DNA of 15,315 nucleotides from NAT127 sp041655035 (GCA_041655035.1 JBAZCN010000077.1:1-15315); one strand, 5' to 3'. Counted from the stretch's first letter, positions 7,058 through 14,863 are shown. A program made the numbers and translations. The notes: a model not told the origin generated them from the letters alone.

Positions 7058-9772
7058 GTGCTCAACCCGTTGTTCGACATCAGCCGCCTGCGCGACACCG
7101 TCGCGGGAGGCGCCCTGGTCCTCACCCCCAACCTGCGCCTGGCGCGCAAGATCCACGAGGCCTGGGACCGCGACAGCCAGCAGCAAGGCCTCGCGACCTG
7201 GCTCGCGCCGCGGATCTTCGCCATCGACAGCTGGCTCGAGGATGCCTGGCTGCAACTGGTCGACGGCGCCTACGCGCCGGCCCTCGAGGGCATTCCGGTG
7301 CGCGCCGCCCAGGAACGCTGGCTGTGGGAGCAGGTCATCGCCGCCGATGACAGCGCCGCCAGCGCCAACCCCGGCGGCTTCGCCGACATGGCGCGGCGCG
7401 GCTGGCAGCTGGTTCGCCTGTGGCGGGTGCCGGTCGACACCCTCGAGCAGGGTCACCACGACGGCGCCAAGGCCTTGACCCGCTGGGGGCTGGAGTGGGA
7501 GCGACAAGTCCGTGCCCGGGGGCTGATCAGCCAGCCGCGGCGGGCCGAGATCATCCGCCAGGGGTTCGGCGACGGCGCCCTGGAGGCCCCCAGGCGCATC
7601 TGCCTGGTGGGCTTCCAGTCCATCTCGCCGTTGCACCAGGCAGTGCTCGACGCGACTGGCGGTAACCTGGAACAGCTGCCACCGCCCTCCGGCCTGGCCC
7701 GGCCACGGCATTTCACCGCCGCCGATCCGGACACCGAAATCGCCGCCGCCGCCCGTTGGGCACTGGACAAGGTGGCGCTCGACCCCGGTGCGCGGATCGG
7801 CGTGGTGATTCCCGATCTGGCGCAGTTGCGCGACAAGGTGGAGCGGGTGTTCCTTCATCATTTCGACCCTGGCTGGTGCTGGCCGGATCAGCCCTACCGA
7901 CCGCCGGCCTTCAATATTTCGGCCGCCAGCCCGCTGGCCGAGGCCGCGCCGGTCGCCGCGGCCCTCGACCTGCTGGCACTCAACCGACCGCGCCTGCCGG
8001 TCGACGCGCTGTTGCGGGCGGTCAACAGCCCGTTCTGGGGCCGGGCCTTCGCCGAAGGCGAGCTGCGCAGCCGCGCCGCGGTGGCGATCCTCGACAGCGG
8101 CCTGGCAGAACCCGCCAGCGGCCTGCTCCGCCGCCGGCTATCCGAGTTGGAGTCCGCTTATTATCAACGTTTCAGCGAATCCCAGAGCGATTCCGGCCCG
8201 GGGGGCCGGCTGGCGCGCATGGCCGATGCCCTGCGCCACGGGCCGGTCACCCGGAGCTGTGGCGGCTGGCGGCAGCTGTTCGAGGAGCAACTGCAAATCC
8301 TCGGCTGGCCCGGCGAGCGCCCCCTCAACAGCCTCGAGTATCAGCAGCGGGAGCACTGGGACACACTGCTGAATGAATTCCAGCAACTGGACCGGGTCGC
8401 GCCGCCTGTGACCGCGGAGCAGGCGCTGCGCCTGCTGGAACAGCTCGCCGCCAACAGTCCCTTTCAGGCCGAAACACCGGACGCCCAGGTCCAGATCCTC
8501 GGTTCCCTGGAGGCCGCCGGCCTGCATTTCGACCACTTGTGGATGATGCAAATGGACGACCGCCACTGGCCGGAGGCCACCAATCCGCACCCACTGCTGC
8601 CAGTCGCCCTGCAGCGCTCGCTGGCCATGCCCAAGGCGTCGCCCGAGCGGGAGCTGGAGCTCGGCCGGGACCTGTTCGAACTGTTCTGCGCCAGTGCCGG
8701 CGAAGTGGTGGTGAGCCACGCCCGCCAGGATGGCGACGTACACTTCCAGGGCTCCGCGCTGCTTTCCGACATTGAGTCGGTGACCCTTGAAAATATTGAT
8801 AACGACCATCCATGGACAAGCGCCATCGCGGCCGCGGCCCAACTCGAGGTCATCACCGACCTCAGCGGACTGCCGCTGCCGGCAAGCGCCGACCCACTGC
8901 CCGGGGCGGCCGGCTTTCTCGCCGCCCAGGCCGGCTGCCCGTTCAATGCCTTTGCCCGCTACCGCCTCGGCGCCGAACCGCTGCCGGTGCCGACGGTCGG
9001 TCTCGACCCCCTGGCGCGGGGCAACCTGATCCACTACAGCCTCGAGGCCCTGTGGCGGGATATCGATGGCCGCACGGCCCTGGCCGAGCTCAGCGCCGAG
9101 GAGCGCGACCAACACCTCGCCGCCGCCGTCGACACGGCGCTCGCCCGCTTCCTGCGCCGCGCACAGCTCGCCGCCCGGGATCTCGGCGAACGCCACCTGA
9201 ACCTCGAGAAAGCCCGTATCCACCAGCTGCTGGCCGAATGGCTGGAGTGGGAGGTCAACCGCCCGGAGTTCACCCGCGAGGCTCTGGAACAGGCCCGGGA
9301 GCTCGATATCGATGGCCTCAAGGTCAGGATGCGTATCGACCGCCTGGATCGCCTGGGCGACGGCTCGCGGCTGATCATCGACTACAAGACCGGTTCGCCG
9401 AGCCTGAAGAGCCTTGGCCACGAGCGCCTGGCGGAGCCACAACTCGCGCTCTACGCGCTGGCGGTGGGCGAGCCCCTGGCGGCTGTCGGCTATGGCCTGA
9501 TCCGCGCCAAGGGTGTCCGCTTCGACGGTGTCGACACCGCCGCCCTGCCCGCCATCGGCCTGCCGGAAACATGGCAACTGACATTGGAAAAGTGGCATAA
9601 CAAATTGATATTAATAAAGAATGAAATATTTTCAGGATACGCACCCGTGGCCTTCCACCACCCTGACGCCGCCGCTTACGGCGGTGATCTCGAGCCGCTC
9701 AACCGCTGGCCGGGGCGCGAACGCCTGGCCCGTTTCAAGGCCAGCCAGGCGCGCCCGGAGGTCTTGTCATGA
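7058..9772 (+). CDS. AddB/RecC-like PD-(D/E)XK nuclease subunit
   Basis: This 904-aa protein resembles the roughly 900-aa 'probable DNA repair protein' family related to AddB. It is the likely partner of the downstream helicase in double-strand-end processing. The N-terminus (AGGALVLTPNLRLARKI) has no Walker A motif, so it is probably a non-translocating scaffold like RecC. The C-terminal nuclease motifs are intact: GNLIH (H659), RIDRLD (D761), IIDYKTG (D775, K777) and QLALYAL (Q795). The four AddB-type Fe-S ligands are not: C627 remains in GCPFNAFARYRL, but the expected C-x2-C-x5-C near the end reads Ala873, Gly876 and Asn882. I chose GTG 7058 because AAGGAT lies 7 nt upstream and homology begins there; open frame extends up to 6905. 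The stop overlaps the next start as ATGA. An AT-rich patch lies at about 9582-9640. Confidence 0.88.
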   Translation: MLNPLFDISRLRDTVAGGALVLTPNLRLARKIHEAWDRDSQQQGLATWLAPRIFAIDSWLEDAWLQLVDGAYAPALEGIPVRAAQERWLWEQVIAADDSAASANPGGFADMARRGWQLVRLWRVPVDTLEQGHHDGAKALTRWGLEWERQVRARGLISQPRRAEIIRQGFGDGALEAPRRICLVGFQSISPLHQAVLDATGGNLEQLPPPSGLARPRHFTAADPDTEIAAAARWALDKVALDPGARIGVVIPDLAQLRDKVERVFLHHFDPGWCWPDQPYRPPAFNISAASPLAEAAPVAAALDLLALNRPRLPVDALLRAVNSPFWGRAFAEGELRSRAAVAILDSGLAEPASGLLRRRLSELESAYYQRFSESQSDSGPGGRLARMADALRHGPVTRSCGGWRQLFEEQLQILGWPGERPLNSLEYQQREHWDTLLNEFQQLDRVAPPVTAEQALRLLEQLAANSPFQAETPDAQVQILGSLEAAGLHFDHLWMMQMDDRHWPEATNPHPLLPVALQRSLAMPKASPERELELGRDLFELFCASAGEVVVSHARQDGDVHFQGSALLSDIESVTLENIDNDHPWTSAIAAAAQLEVITDLSGLPLPASADPLPGAAGFLAAQAGCPFNAFARYRLGAEPLPVPTVGLDPLARGNLIHYSLEALWRDIDGRTALAELSAEERDQHLAAAVDTALARFLRRAQLAARDLGERHLNLEKARIHQLLAEWLEWEVNRPEFTREALEQARELDIDGLKVRMRIDRLDRLGDGSRLIIDYKTGSPSLKSLGHERLAEPQLALYALAVGEPLAAVGYGLIRAKGVRFDGVDTAALPAIGLPETWQLTLEKWHNKLILIKNEIFSGYAPVAFHHPDAAAYGGDLEPLNRWPGRERLARFKASQARPEVLS
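9605..9632 (+). promoter_or_regulatory. Possible internal promoter within the addB-like gene
   Basis: TTGATA (9605-9610) and TATTTT (9627-9632) are 16 bp apart, a reasonable sigma-70 promoter lying about 135 bp before the helicase start. It sits inside an AT-rich coding patch that stands out from the GC-rich gene. It could transcribe the helicase gene alone. It may equally be chance similarity caused by the base composition. Confidence 0.3.
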
Positions 9773-12700
9773 GCGCTGCCGACCAGCATATCCGCGACCA
9801 GGCCCTGGATATCCACCGCTCCTTCGCGGTGAGCGCGCCGGCGGGCTCCGGCAAAACCGGCCTGCTGATCCGCCGCACCCTGCGCCTGCTCACTCAGTGC
9901 GACCACCCAGAGCAGGTGCTCGCCATCACCTTCACCCGCAAGGCCGCCGCCGAGATGCATGAGCGCATCGTCAAGGCCCTGCTGCGCGCCCGGGACGACA
10001 CGCCGCCGCAGCAGGACTATGACCGCGCCATCTGGGAAGACGCCCGCGCCGTGCTGGCCCGCGACCAGGCCCTGGGCTGGCAGCTGGTGGCCAGTCCCTC
10101 GCGGCTGCGAATCATGACCATCGACAGCCTGTGCCGCCACCTGGCCCGCCAGTTGGCGATGGAAACCGGCATGGGCGACCTGCCGGAGCCCGCCGATCAG
10201 CCCCAAACCTACTACCAGGAAGCCATTCGCAACCTGCTCGCTCAGCTCGATCGCCCCGGCCCGGTCGCGGACAGCCTGGCGCTGCTGCTCGGCCATCTCG
10301 ACAATAATCCGGCCAGCCTCGCCGGGCTGCTCGAAAACCTGCTCGCCCAGCGCGAGCAATGGCTGCAGCCCCTGCTCGGCAGCCGCGGCGCCAGGGCCGC
10401 GCTCGAACAGGCCCTGGCTGAAACCGTCGAGGAGTGTCTGACCGACCTCCGGCACCGGCTGGCTCCGGTGGCCGGAGAGATCGCCGCGCTCTGTGATTAC
10501 GCCGCGGCCAACCTCCGTCATCTGGCCGTCGACCACCCCCTGGGCAGTTGCCTGGGTATGGCCGCGCTGCCCGATACCGTTCCCGACAGATCCGCGCTGG
10601 CTGCCTGGCATGCAGTATCCAGCCTCCTGTTGACAAAGGATACCAACTGGCGAAGCGCGCGCGGCTTGAACAAGACCATGGGCTTTGCCAGCAAAAAAGA
10701 GTCGATCCAGCCCGATCTCGCCGACCAGCGCAAGGCGCAACTGGCAGCGGTGATCGACTGGTGCCGCGATCAGCCGGGCCTGCTGGAACGGTTCGGCGAC
10801 CTGCGCCAACTGCCGGCTCCCGGCTATAGCGATGGCCAGTGGCGGCTGCTGGAGGCGCTGGCGACCGTCCTGCCGCGACTGGTTGCCGAACTGTCGTTGC
10901 TGTTCCGCGAGCGGCGCGCCTGCGACTTCACCGAGATCACCCTGGCGGCGCTCCGCGCGCTGGGCGACGACGACACCCCCACCGAGCTGTCGCTGCGCCT
11001 CGATTACCAGATTCGCCATATCCTGGTGGACGAATTCCAGGATACGTCCTCGCTGCAATTCGGCCTGCTCAGGAAGCTGGTTGGCGGCTGGCAGCAGGGC
11101 GATGGCCGCACCCTGTTCATCGTCGGCGACGGCATGCAGTCACTGTACGGCTTCCGCAATGCCAATGTCGGCCTGTTCCTCGAGGCGCGCGTCGCCCCTG
11201 TCGCCGAGGTTGAGTTGGTGCCCCTCGATTTACAAGTTAATTTCCGTTCCGATCGCACCGTCGTGCAATGGGTGAACGACAGCTTCCGCAATGTCTTTCC
11301 GGCCCGTGAGGACACCAGTCGCGGCGCGGTGCCCTACGCTCCCGCGGAGGCCGCCAAGGGCGGGGACAGCGGCGCTGCGGTAACCCTCGACGTCATCGAG
11401 CAACCCGCCGATCCCGATACCGAGGCGCGGATCGTGGTCGCCAGGATCAGGGCCGCGCAAGCACTAGACCCCGACGGCTCGATCGCCATCCTCACCCGCG
11501 CCCGCGGCCATCTCGAGCGAATACTGGCGGCCCTCTATGAAGCCCGGATCCCCTGGCAGGCCACCGATATCGATCCGCTGTCCAGCCGGATGCCGGTAAT
11601 CGACTTGCTGTCGCTCACCCGCGCGTTGCTCAACCCCGCCGACCGGATCGCCTGGCTCGCGGTGCTGCGCGCCCCCTGGTGTGGCCTCGACCTGCCCGAC
11701 CTGCAGTGCCTGGCAAATCCATACAATGCCGATATATCGAGGGACGCCGACTTCCCATGGCTGCCGGGCCGGGCGCTCGATCCCGCCGTTCCCGAAGGGC
11801 TCTCGACCGCCGGCAGGCAGATCCTGTCACGCACCGGCGCGGTGCTTCGCGCCGCCTGGGAGAACCGTCTGCGCAAACCGCTGCGGCTGTGGATCGAAGG
11901 GACCTGGCTGGCCCTGGGCGGCCCCGCCACACTGGTGGACAGCGCCGAGATCGCCTGGTGCCAGCAGTATTTCGACCTCCTGGAAGGCCATGCGAAAGGC
12001 AGCTCGATCGCCGATATGGCGGCCTTCGAAAGCGCGGTGGACCGGCTCTACGCCGCGCCGACGACAGCCTGGGCCAATCCGGTCCAGGTCATGACCATCC
12101 ACAAATCCAAGGGTCTCGAATTCGACACCGTCATCATCCCCGGCCTCCACCGCGGTGGCGGCAAGACCGACAGCGCCCTGCTCTACTGGCGGGAACGGCT
12201 CAACCGGGCGGGACAGAGCCGGCTGTTGATCGCCCCGCCGCTGTCGCCACAGGAACAGGCCGCCGAGGACGGCGGCGCCAGCCTGCTGGTCCGCCACCTC
12301 AAGCATGAGCAAAAACTCAAGGCCCGGCTGGAGGACGCGCGGGTACTGTATGTCGGCTGCACCCGCGCAGTGCGCCGCCTCCACCTGCTGTTCAACCTGC
12401 CGGGCGCCAACAAGCCCGCTGCCGGCAGCCTGCTGGCGAGTCTGTGGCCTGCGCTGGAGCAGGATTTCGCCACCACGGGAGCGACTGTCGAACGGCACTC
12501 CCCGGCGCCGCTGGCGACGGACGGCGATGGCCAGCAAATGGGGCCCGAGAGCCTCGATGAACTGCTGCGCCTGGCGCCGGCATGGCGCCATCCGGTGCAG
12601 GAACAGCGCCACGACATTCACCACCAGGGTGCGCCGGCCATCTGGATATCATCGCCGCCGGGCGACGCTGCTGCCCGCCACCTGGGCACGGTGCTGCATC

Positions 12701-13191
12701 GCACCCTCGGGCGTATCGTCGAGGAGGGCGCGGCCAGCTGGCAGCCCGAGAGAATCCAGCGCCAGCGAGCGGCGTGGCAGTTGCAGCTGGCCTACCTCGG
12801 CACCGAACCCAGTGCCGCGCTCGTCGATCTGCTGGAGACAGCCATAACCCGTGTTCTCGCCGATCCCATCGGCCGCTGGCTGCTCGACGGCGGCCATCAG
12901 GGGAGCGCAGCCGAGCTGGCGCTGGGCCATCAGGACAACGCGGGGCAGGCCGCACGATCGGTCATCGACCGCTGCTTTATCGATGACGGGGTGCTGTGGA
13001 TAATCGACTACAAAAGCAGCCTGCCGGCCGCGGGACAGGACACCGAAATGTTCCTCGCTGGCGAGGCAGAGAGGTACCGCGAGCAACTGGCGCGATACCG
13101 GCGCGCCATGGCCGCACTGCACCCCGGAGAAATCCGCACCGCGCTGTATTTCCCATTGCTGTCCAGGCTGGTGGAAATCGTCGCCGATTGA
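9769..13191 (+). CDS. AddA-like UvrD-family helicase with C-terminal nuclease
   Basis: This 1140-aa protein is the motor of the AddAB-like pair. Superfamily 1A helicase motifs appear in order: Walker A APAGSGKT (K29, T30), AITFTRKAAAEM, TIDSLCRHLARQ, motif II VDEFQDTS (D421, E422), motif III VGDGMQSLYGFR, motif IV LQVNFRSDRT, motif V MTIHKSKGLEFDTVI, and motif VI YVGCTRA. The C-terminus is a RecB-family nuclease: LGTVLH (H977), VIDRCF (D1067), IIDYKSS (D1080, K1082), then a Gln/Tyr stretch, REQLARYRR. All catalytic residues are present, so both helicase and nuclease activity are expected. GGAGG lies 7 nt before the ATG, which overlaps the upstream stop by 4 bp, indicating coupled translation. 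Motif III differs from the VGDPMQSIYRFR that I remember for relatives (Gly for Pro and for Arg). The domain order fits AddA. RecB is the alternative, but no RecC/RecD genes are adjacent. Confidence 0.92.
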   Translation: MSAADQHIRDQALDIHRSFAVSAPAGSGKTGLLIRRTLRLLTQCDHPEQVLAITFTRKAAAEMHERIVKALLRARDDTPPQQDYDRAIWEDARAVLARDQALGWQLVASPSRLRIMTIDSLCRHLARQLAMETGMGDLPEPADQPQTYYQEAIRNLLAQLDRPGPVADSLALLLGHLDNNPASLAGLLENLLAQREQWLQPLLGSRGARAALEQALAETVEECLTDLRHRLAPVAGEIAALCDYAAANLRHLAVDHPLGSCLGMAALPDTVPDRSALAAWHAVSSLLLTKDTNWRSARGLNKTMGFASKKESIQPDLADQRKAQLAAVIDWCRDQPGLLERFGDLRQLPAPGYSDGQWRLLEALATVLPRLVAELSLLFRERRACDFTEITLAALRALGDDDTPTELSLRLDYQIRHILVDEFQDTSSLQFGLLRKLVGGWQQGDGRTLFIVGDGMQSLYGFRNANVGLFLEARVAPVAEVELVPLDLQVNFRSDRTVVQWVNDSFRNVFPAREDTSRGAVPYAPAEAAKGGDSGAAVTLDVIEQPADPDTEARIVVARIRAAQALDPDGSIAILTRARGHLERILAALYEARIPWQATDIDPLSSRMPVIDLLSLTRALLNPADRIAWLAVLRAPWCGLDLPDLQCLANPYNADISRDADFPWLPGRALDPAVPEGLSTAGRQILSRTGAVLRAAWENRLRKPLRLWIEGTWLALGGPATLVDSAEIAWCQQYFDLLEGHAKGSSIADMAAFESAVDRLYAAPTTAWANPVQVMTIHKSKGLEFDTVIIPGLHRGGGKTDSALLYWRERLNRAGQSRLLIAPPLSPQEQAAEDGGASLLVRHLKHEQKLKARLEDARVLYVGCTRAVRRLHLLFNLPGANKPAAGSLLASLWPALEQDFATTGATVERHSPAPLATDGDGQQMGPESLDELLRLAPAWRHPVQEQRHDIHHQGAPAIWISSPPGDAAARHLGTVLHRTLGRIVEEGAASWQPERIQRQRAAWQLQLAYLGTEPSAALVDLLETAITRVLADPIGRWLLDGGHQGSAAELALGHQDNAGQAARSVIDRCFIDDGVLWIIDYKSSLPAAGQDTEMFLAGEAERYREQLARYRRAMAALHPGEIRTALYFPLLSRLVEIVAD

Positions 13192-13332
13192 TTCTTTCAA
13201 TGATTGACATAAGTCTAATTTCCCCATTTTGTCACAGCGATACAGTAGAATGATGGCAATCAGCGCAGGACCTCTCCGGGCCGGTGGCCTCGCGGGAGGT
13301 ATTGCCATTCAAATGGGTAATCGGAAAATATC
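13192..13332 (+). promoter_or_regulatory. AT-rich leader/promoter region upstream of the DAHP synthase gene
   Basis: These 141 bp are clearly AT-richer at their 5' end than the flanking genes. They contain a consensus TTGACA at 13204-13209 and a TAGAAT at 13246-13251, but these are 36 bp apart and cannot form one promoter. I cannot assign exact boxes. A strong GGGAGG lies at 13294-13299. I see no TyrR-type box or attenuator hairpin. Confidence 0.35.
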
Positions 13333-13336
13333 ATGA
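13313..13336 (+). other. Possible 7-codon mini-ORF ending on the aroG start
   Basis: ATG 13313 starts a short frame encoding MGNRKIS whose TGA overlaps the DAHP synthase ATG (ATGA). The GGGAGG at 13294-13299 is 13 nt upstream, longer than ideal. Such an arrangement could couple translation into the gene, whose own Shine-Dalgarno sequence is weak. It may be chance. Confidence 0.2.
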
Positions 13337-14409
13337 TCCAACGCTTGCTGGAAAACCTCAATATCGAGTCGCAGGAACCCCTGATCACGCCCAAGGCGCT
13401 GAAGCAGGAAATTCCCATGACCGAAAAAGCCGCAGAAACCGTGGCGCGGGGCAGAGAGGCTGTACAAAATATCCTCGATGGCAGCGACCACCGCCTCTTT
13501 GTCGTGGTCGGCCCCTGTTCCATTCACGATATCGATGCCGCCAAGGATTACGCCGCCCGCCTCAAGGCGCTGGCCGACGAACTGAGCGATTCCCTGCTGA
13601 TCATCATGCGGGTCTACTTCGAGAAGCCGCGCACCACCGTGGGCTGGAAAGGCCTGATCAACGACCCGTACATGAATGACTCCTTCAAGATCGAGGAAGG
13701 TCTGCACATCGGCCGCCGGCTGCTGATGGACATCTCGGAACTGGGCCTGCCCACCGCCACCGAAGCGCTCGACCCGATTTCGCCGCAATACATGCACGAC
13801 CTGATCGTCTGGTCGGCGATCGGCGCGCGCACCACCGAGTCCCAAACCCACCGCGAGATGGCCAGCGGCCTGTCCTCCGCCGTCGGTTTCAAGAACGGCA
13901 CCGACGGCAGCCTGACGGTGGCCATCAACGCCCTTCAGTCCGTGGCCCAGCCCCACCGGTTCCTGGGAATCAATTTCGAAGGCAAGGTGGCGATCGTCAC
14001 CACCAGGGGCAACCCCTATTCCCACGTGGTGCTGCGCGGCGGCGACGGCAAGCCCAACTACGATTCGGTGAGCGTGTCGCTGTGCGAGCAGGAACTGGCG
14101 AAGGCCAGTATCCGCCCCCGCATCATGGTCGATTGCAGCCACGCCAACTCCAACAAGAACCACGAACTGCAACCGCTGGTGCTGGAAAATATCGGCAACC
14201 AGATCGCCGACGGCAACCGCTCGATCTGCGGCCTGATGGTCGAGAGCCACATCCATGCCGGCAACCAGAAGATCCCCGCCGACCTGGCCGAGCTCAAGTA
14301 TGGCGTATCGGTCACCGACGCCTGCATCGACTGGTCCACCACCGAAACCACCCTCCGCGCGCTGCGCGACAAGATCAAGGATACCCTCCCCGGCCGGGAG
14401 ATGCTCTGA
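13333..14409 (+). CDS. aroG: Class I 3-deoxy-7-phosphoheptulonate (DAHP) synthase
   Basis: This 358-aa enzyme condenses phosphoenolpyruvate with erythrose 4-phosphate, the first step of the shikimate pathway to aromatic amino acids. It is collinear with E. coli AroF/AroG/AroH. Metal ligands fall in VVGPCSIHD (C62), VDCSHANS (H270), LMVESH (E304) and SVTDACI (D329). Substrate motifs MRVYFEKPRTTVGWKG, GARTTESQTHRE and GFKNGTDG are complete. Which aromatic amino acid inhibits it cannot be decided by eye, so the symbol denotes the family only. ATG 13333 is chosen because an in-frame TAA lies at 13318-13320 and the N-terminal length fits; a weak GGA lies about 7 nt upstream. The gene stands alone, followed by non-coding repeats and a terminator. 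Confidence 0.95.
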   Translation: MIQRLLENLNIESQEPLITPKALKQEIPMTEKAAETVARGREAVQNILDGSDHRLFVVVGPCSIHDIDAAKDYAARLKALADELSDSLLIIMRVYFEKPRTTVGWKGLINDPYMNDSFKIEEGLHIGRRLLMDISELGLPTATEALDPISPQYMHDLIVWSAIGARTTESQTHREMASGLSSAVGFKNGTDGSLTVAINALQSVAQPHRFLGINFEGKVAIVTTRGNPYSHVVLRGGDGKPNYDSVSVSLCEQELAKASIRPRIMVDCSHANSNKNHELQPLVLENIGNQIADGNRSICGLMVESHIHAGNQKIPADLAELKYGVSVTDACIDWSTTETTLRALRDKIKDTLPGREML

Positions 14410-14554
14410 GGCGCGGTGAGCGTCGGCCCATACGGTGCCGCCGGCACGGAAGATGTCCCATCGATTTCGCCGGCGCGCTCCTCAGCGCACCCCATGGGTA
14501 TCGAGCCAGCGGCAGGCATGTCTCAACGGCGGATATTGGCACGGTGTCCGATAG

Positions 14555-14579
14555 GGTGTGCCGACGCAGGAGGCGCACC
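14555..14579 (-). repeat. REP-like hairpin unit, copy 1, inverted orientation
   Basis: The unit GGTGTGC-N11-GCGCACC is 25 nt long, the same length as the units after murI. It is preceded by GATAG, compared with CATAG before the unit at 6049. It has diverged more in the loop. An identical copy is at 14688-14712 because of the tandem duplication. Confidence 0.6.
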
Positions 14580-14599
14580 GCGGGTGGCACCGACTTCCC

Positions 14600-14624
14600 G
14601 GTGCGCTTCATTCTTCAGCGCACC
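14600..14624 (+). repeat. REP-like hairpin unit spanning the duplication junction
   Basis: GGTGCGCT-N9-AGCGCACC has perfect 8-bp arms and is 25 nt long, matching the units at 5989-6110. It bridges the end of copy 1 and the start of copy 2. Confidence 0.7.
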
Positions 14625-14687
14625 CCATGGGTATCGAGCCAGCGGCAGGCATGTCTCAACGGCGGATATTGGCACGGTGTCCGATAG

Positions 14688-14712
14688 GGTGTGCCGACGC
14701 AGGAGGCGCACC
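14688..14712 (-). repeat. REP-like hairpin unit, copy 2, inverted orientation
   Basis: Identical to 14555-14579, displaced by 133 bp as part of the tandem duplication. Confidence 0.6.
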
Positions 14713-14732
14713 GCGGGTGGCACCGACTTCCC

Positions 14733-14757
14733 GGTGCGCTTCATTCTTCAGCGCACC
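14733..14757 (+). repeat. REP-like hairpin unit at the end of the array
   Basis: Same 25-nt unit as 14600-14624, displaced by 133 bp. It is followed by CTATAG instead of CCATGG, which marks the end of the array. Confidence 0.7.
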
Positions 14758-14780
14758 CTATAGTCTGGAGCCACCATTTG

Positions 14781-14808
14781 AAAACCCCGGAAATCCGGGG
14801 TTTTCTTT
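14781..14808. terminator. Bidirectional rho-independent terminator between aroG and nfuA
   Basis: AAAACCCCGG (14781-14790) and CCGGGGTTTT (14795-14804) form a perfect 10-bp stem with loop AAAT. On the plus strand it continues TTTTCTTT, ideal for ending aroG transcripts. The A/T ends of the stem also give a T run on the minus strand, so it can serve nfuA too. Confidence 0.93.
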
Positions 14809-14863
14809 GCCTCGTTTCATGCTCCACGCGGCGACGCGAAGCCTGGGTGACGTCCCGCGGGGC

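Larger units (their letters stand above)
14483..14758. repeat. Exact 133-bp tandem duplication (two copies plus a stub)
   Basis: Copy 1 (14483-14615) and copy 2 (14616-14748) appear identical by eye, and the first 10 nt of a third copy follow (14749-14758). Each copy begins CAGCGCACCC and contains a head-to-head pair of REP-like hairpins plus a linker with no recognisable coding content. The array lies between aroG and the terminator. Short open frames across it are not genes. The rest of the 454-bp gap (14410-14863) holds only a degenerate REP-like remnant near 14472-14491 and the terminator. Confidence 0.93.

Noticed and set aside
8138..9598. 486-aa minus-strand open frame inside the addB-like gene
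   Set aside because: It lies opposite the conserved nuclease domain. Long antisense frames are expected at this GC content, and no start signal or family motif is seen.
9676..11058. 460-aa minus-strand open frame over the addB/addA junction
   Set aside because: It is antisense to the Walker A and motif II regions of the helicase and has low-complexity Gln/Gly/Ala composition.
13204..13251. TTGACA plus TAGAAT as the aroG promoter
   Set aside because: The boxes are 36 bp apart, about twice the allowed spacing, and neither has a good partner at 16-18 bp.
13284..13679. 131-aa frame before and across aroG with Phe, Trp and Tyr near its start, resembling an attenuator leader peptide
   Set aside because: It continues far into aroG without a timely stop, starts with GTG without a well-placed Shine-Dalgarno sequence, and no terminator/antiterminator pair is visible.
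14483..14758. CRISPR array
   Set aside because: Two long identical adjacent units without regular short repeats and unique spacers, and no cas genes nearby.
14375..14763. Several short open frames in the 133-bp repeat array, some sharing the same peptide
   Set aside because: The shared peptides simply reflect the DNA duplication. The frames lack Shine-Dalgarno sequences and family resemblance, and they run through the hairpin units.
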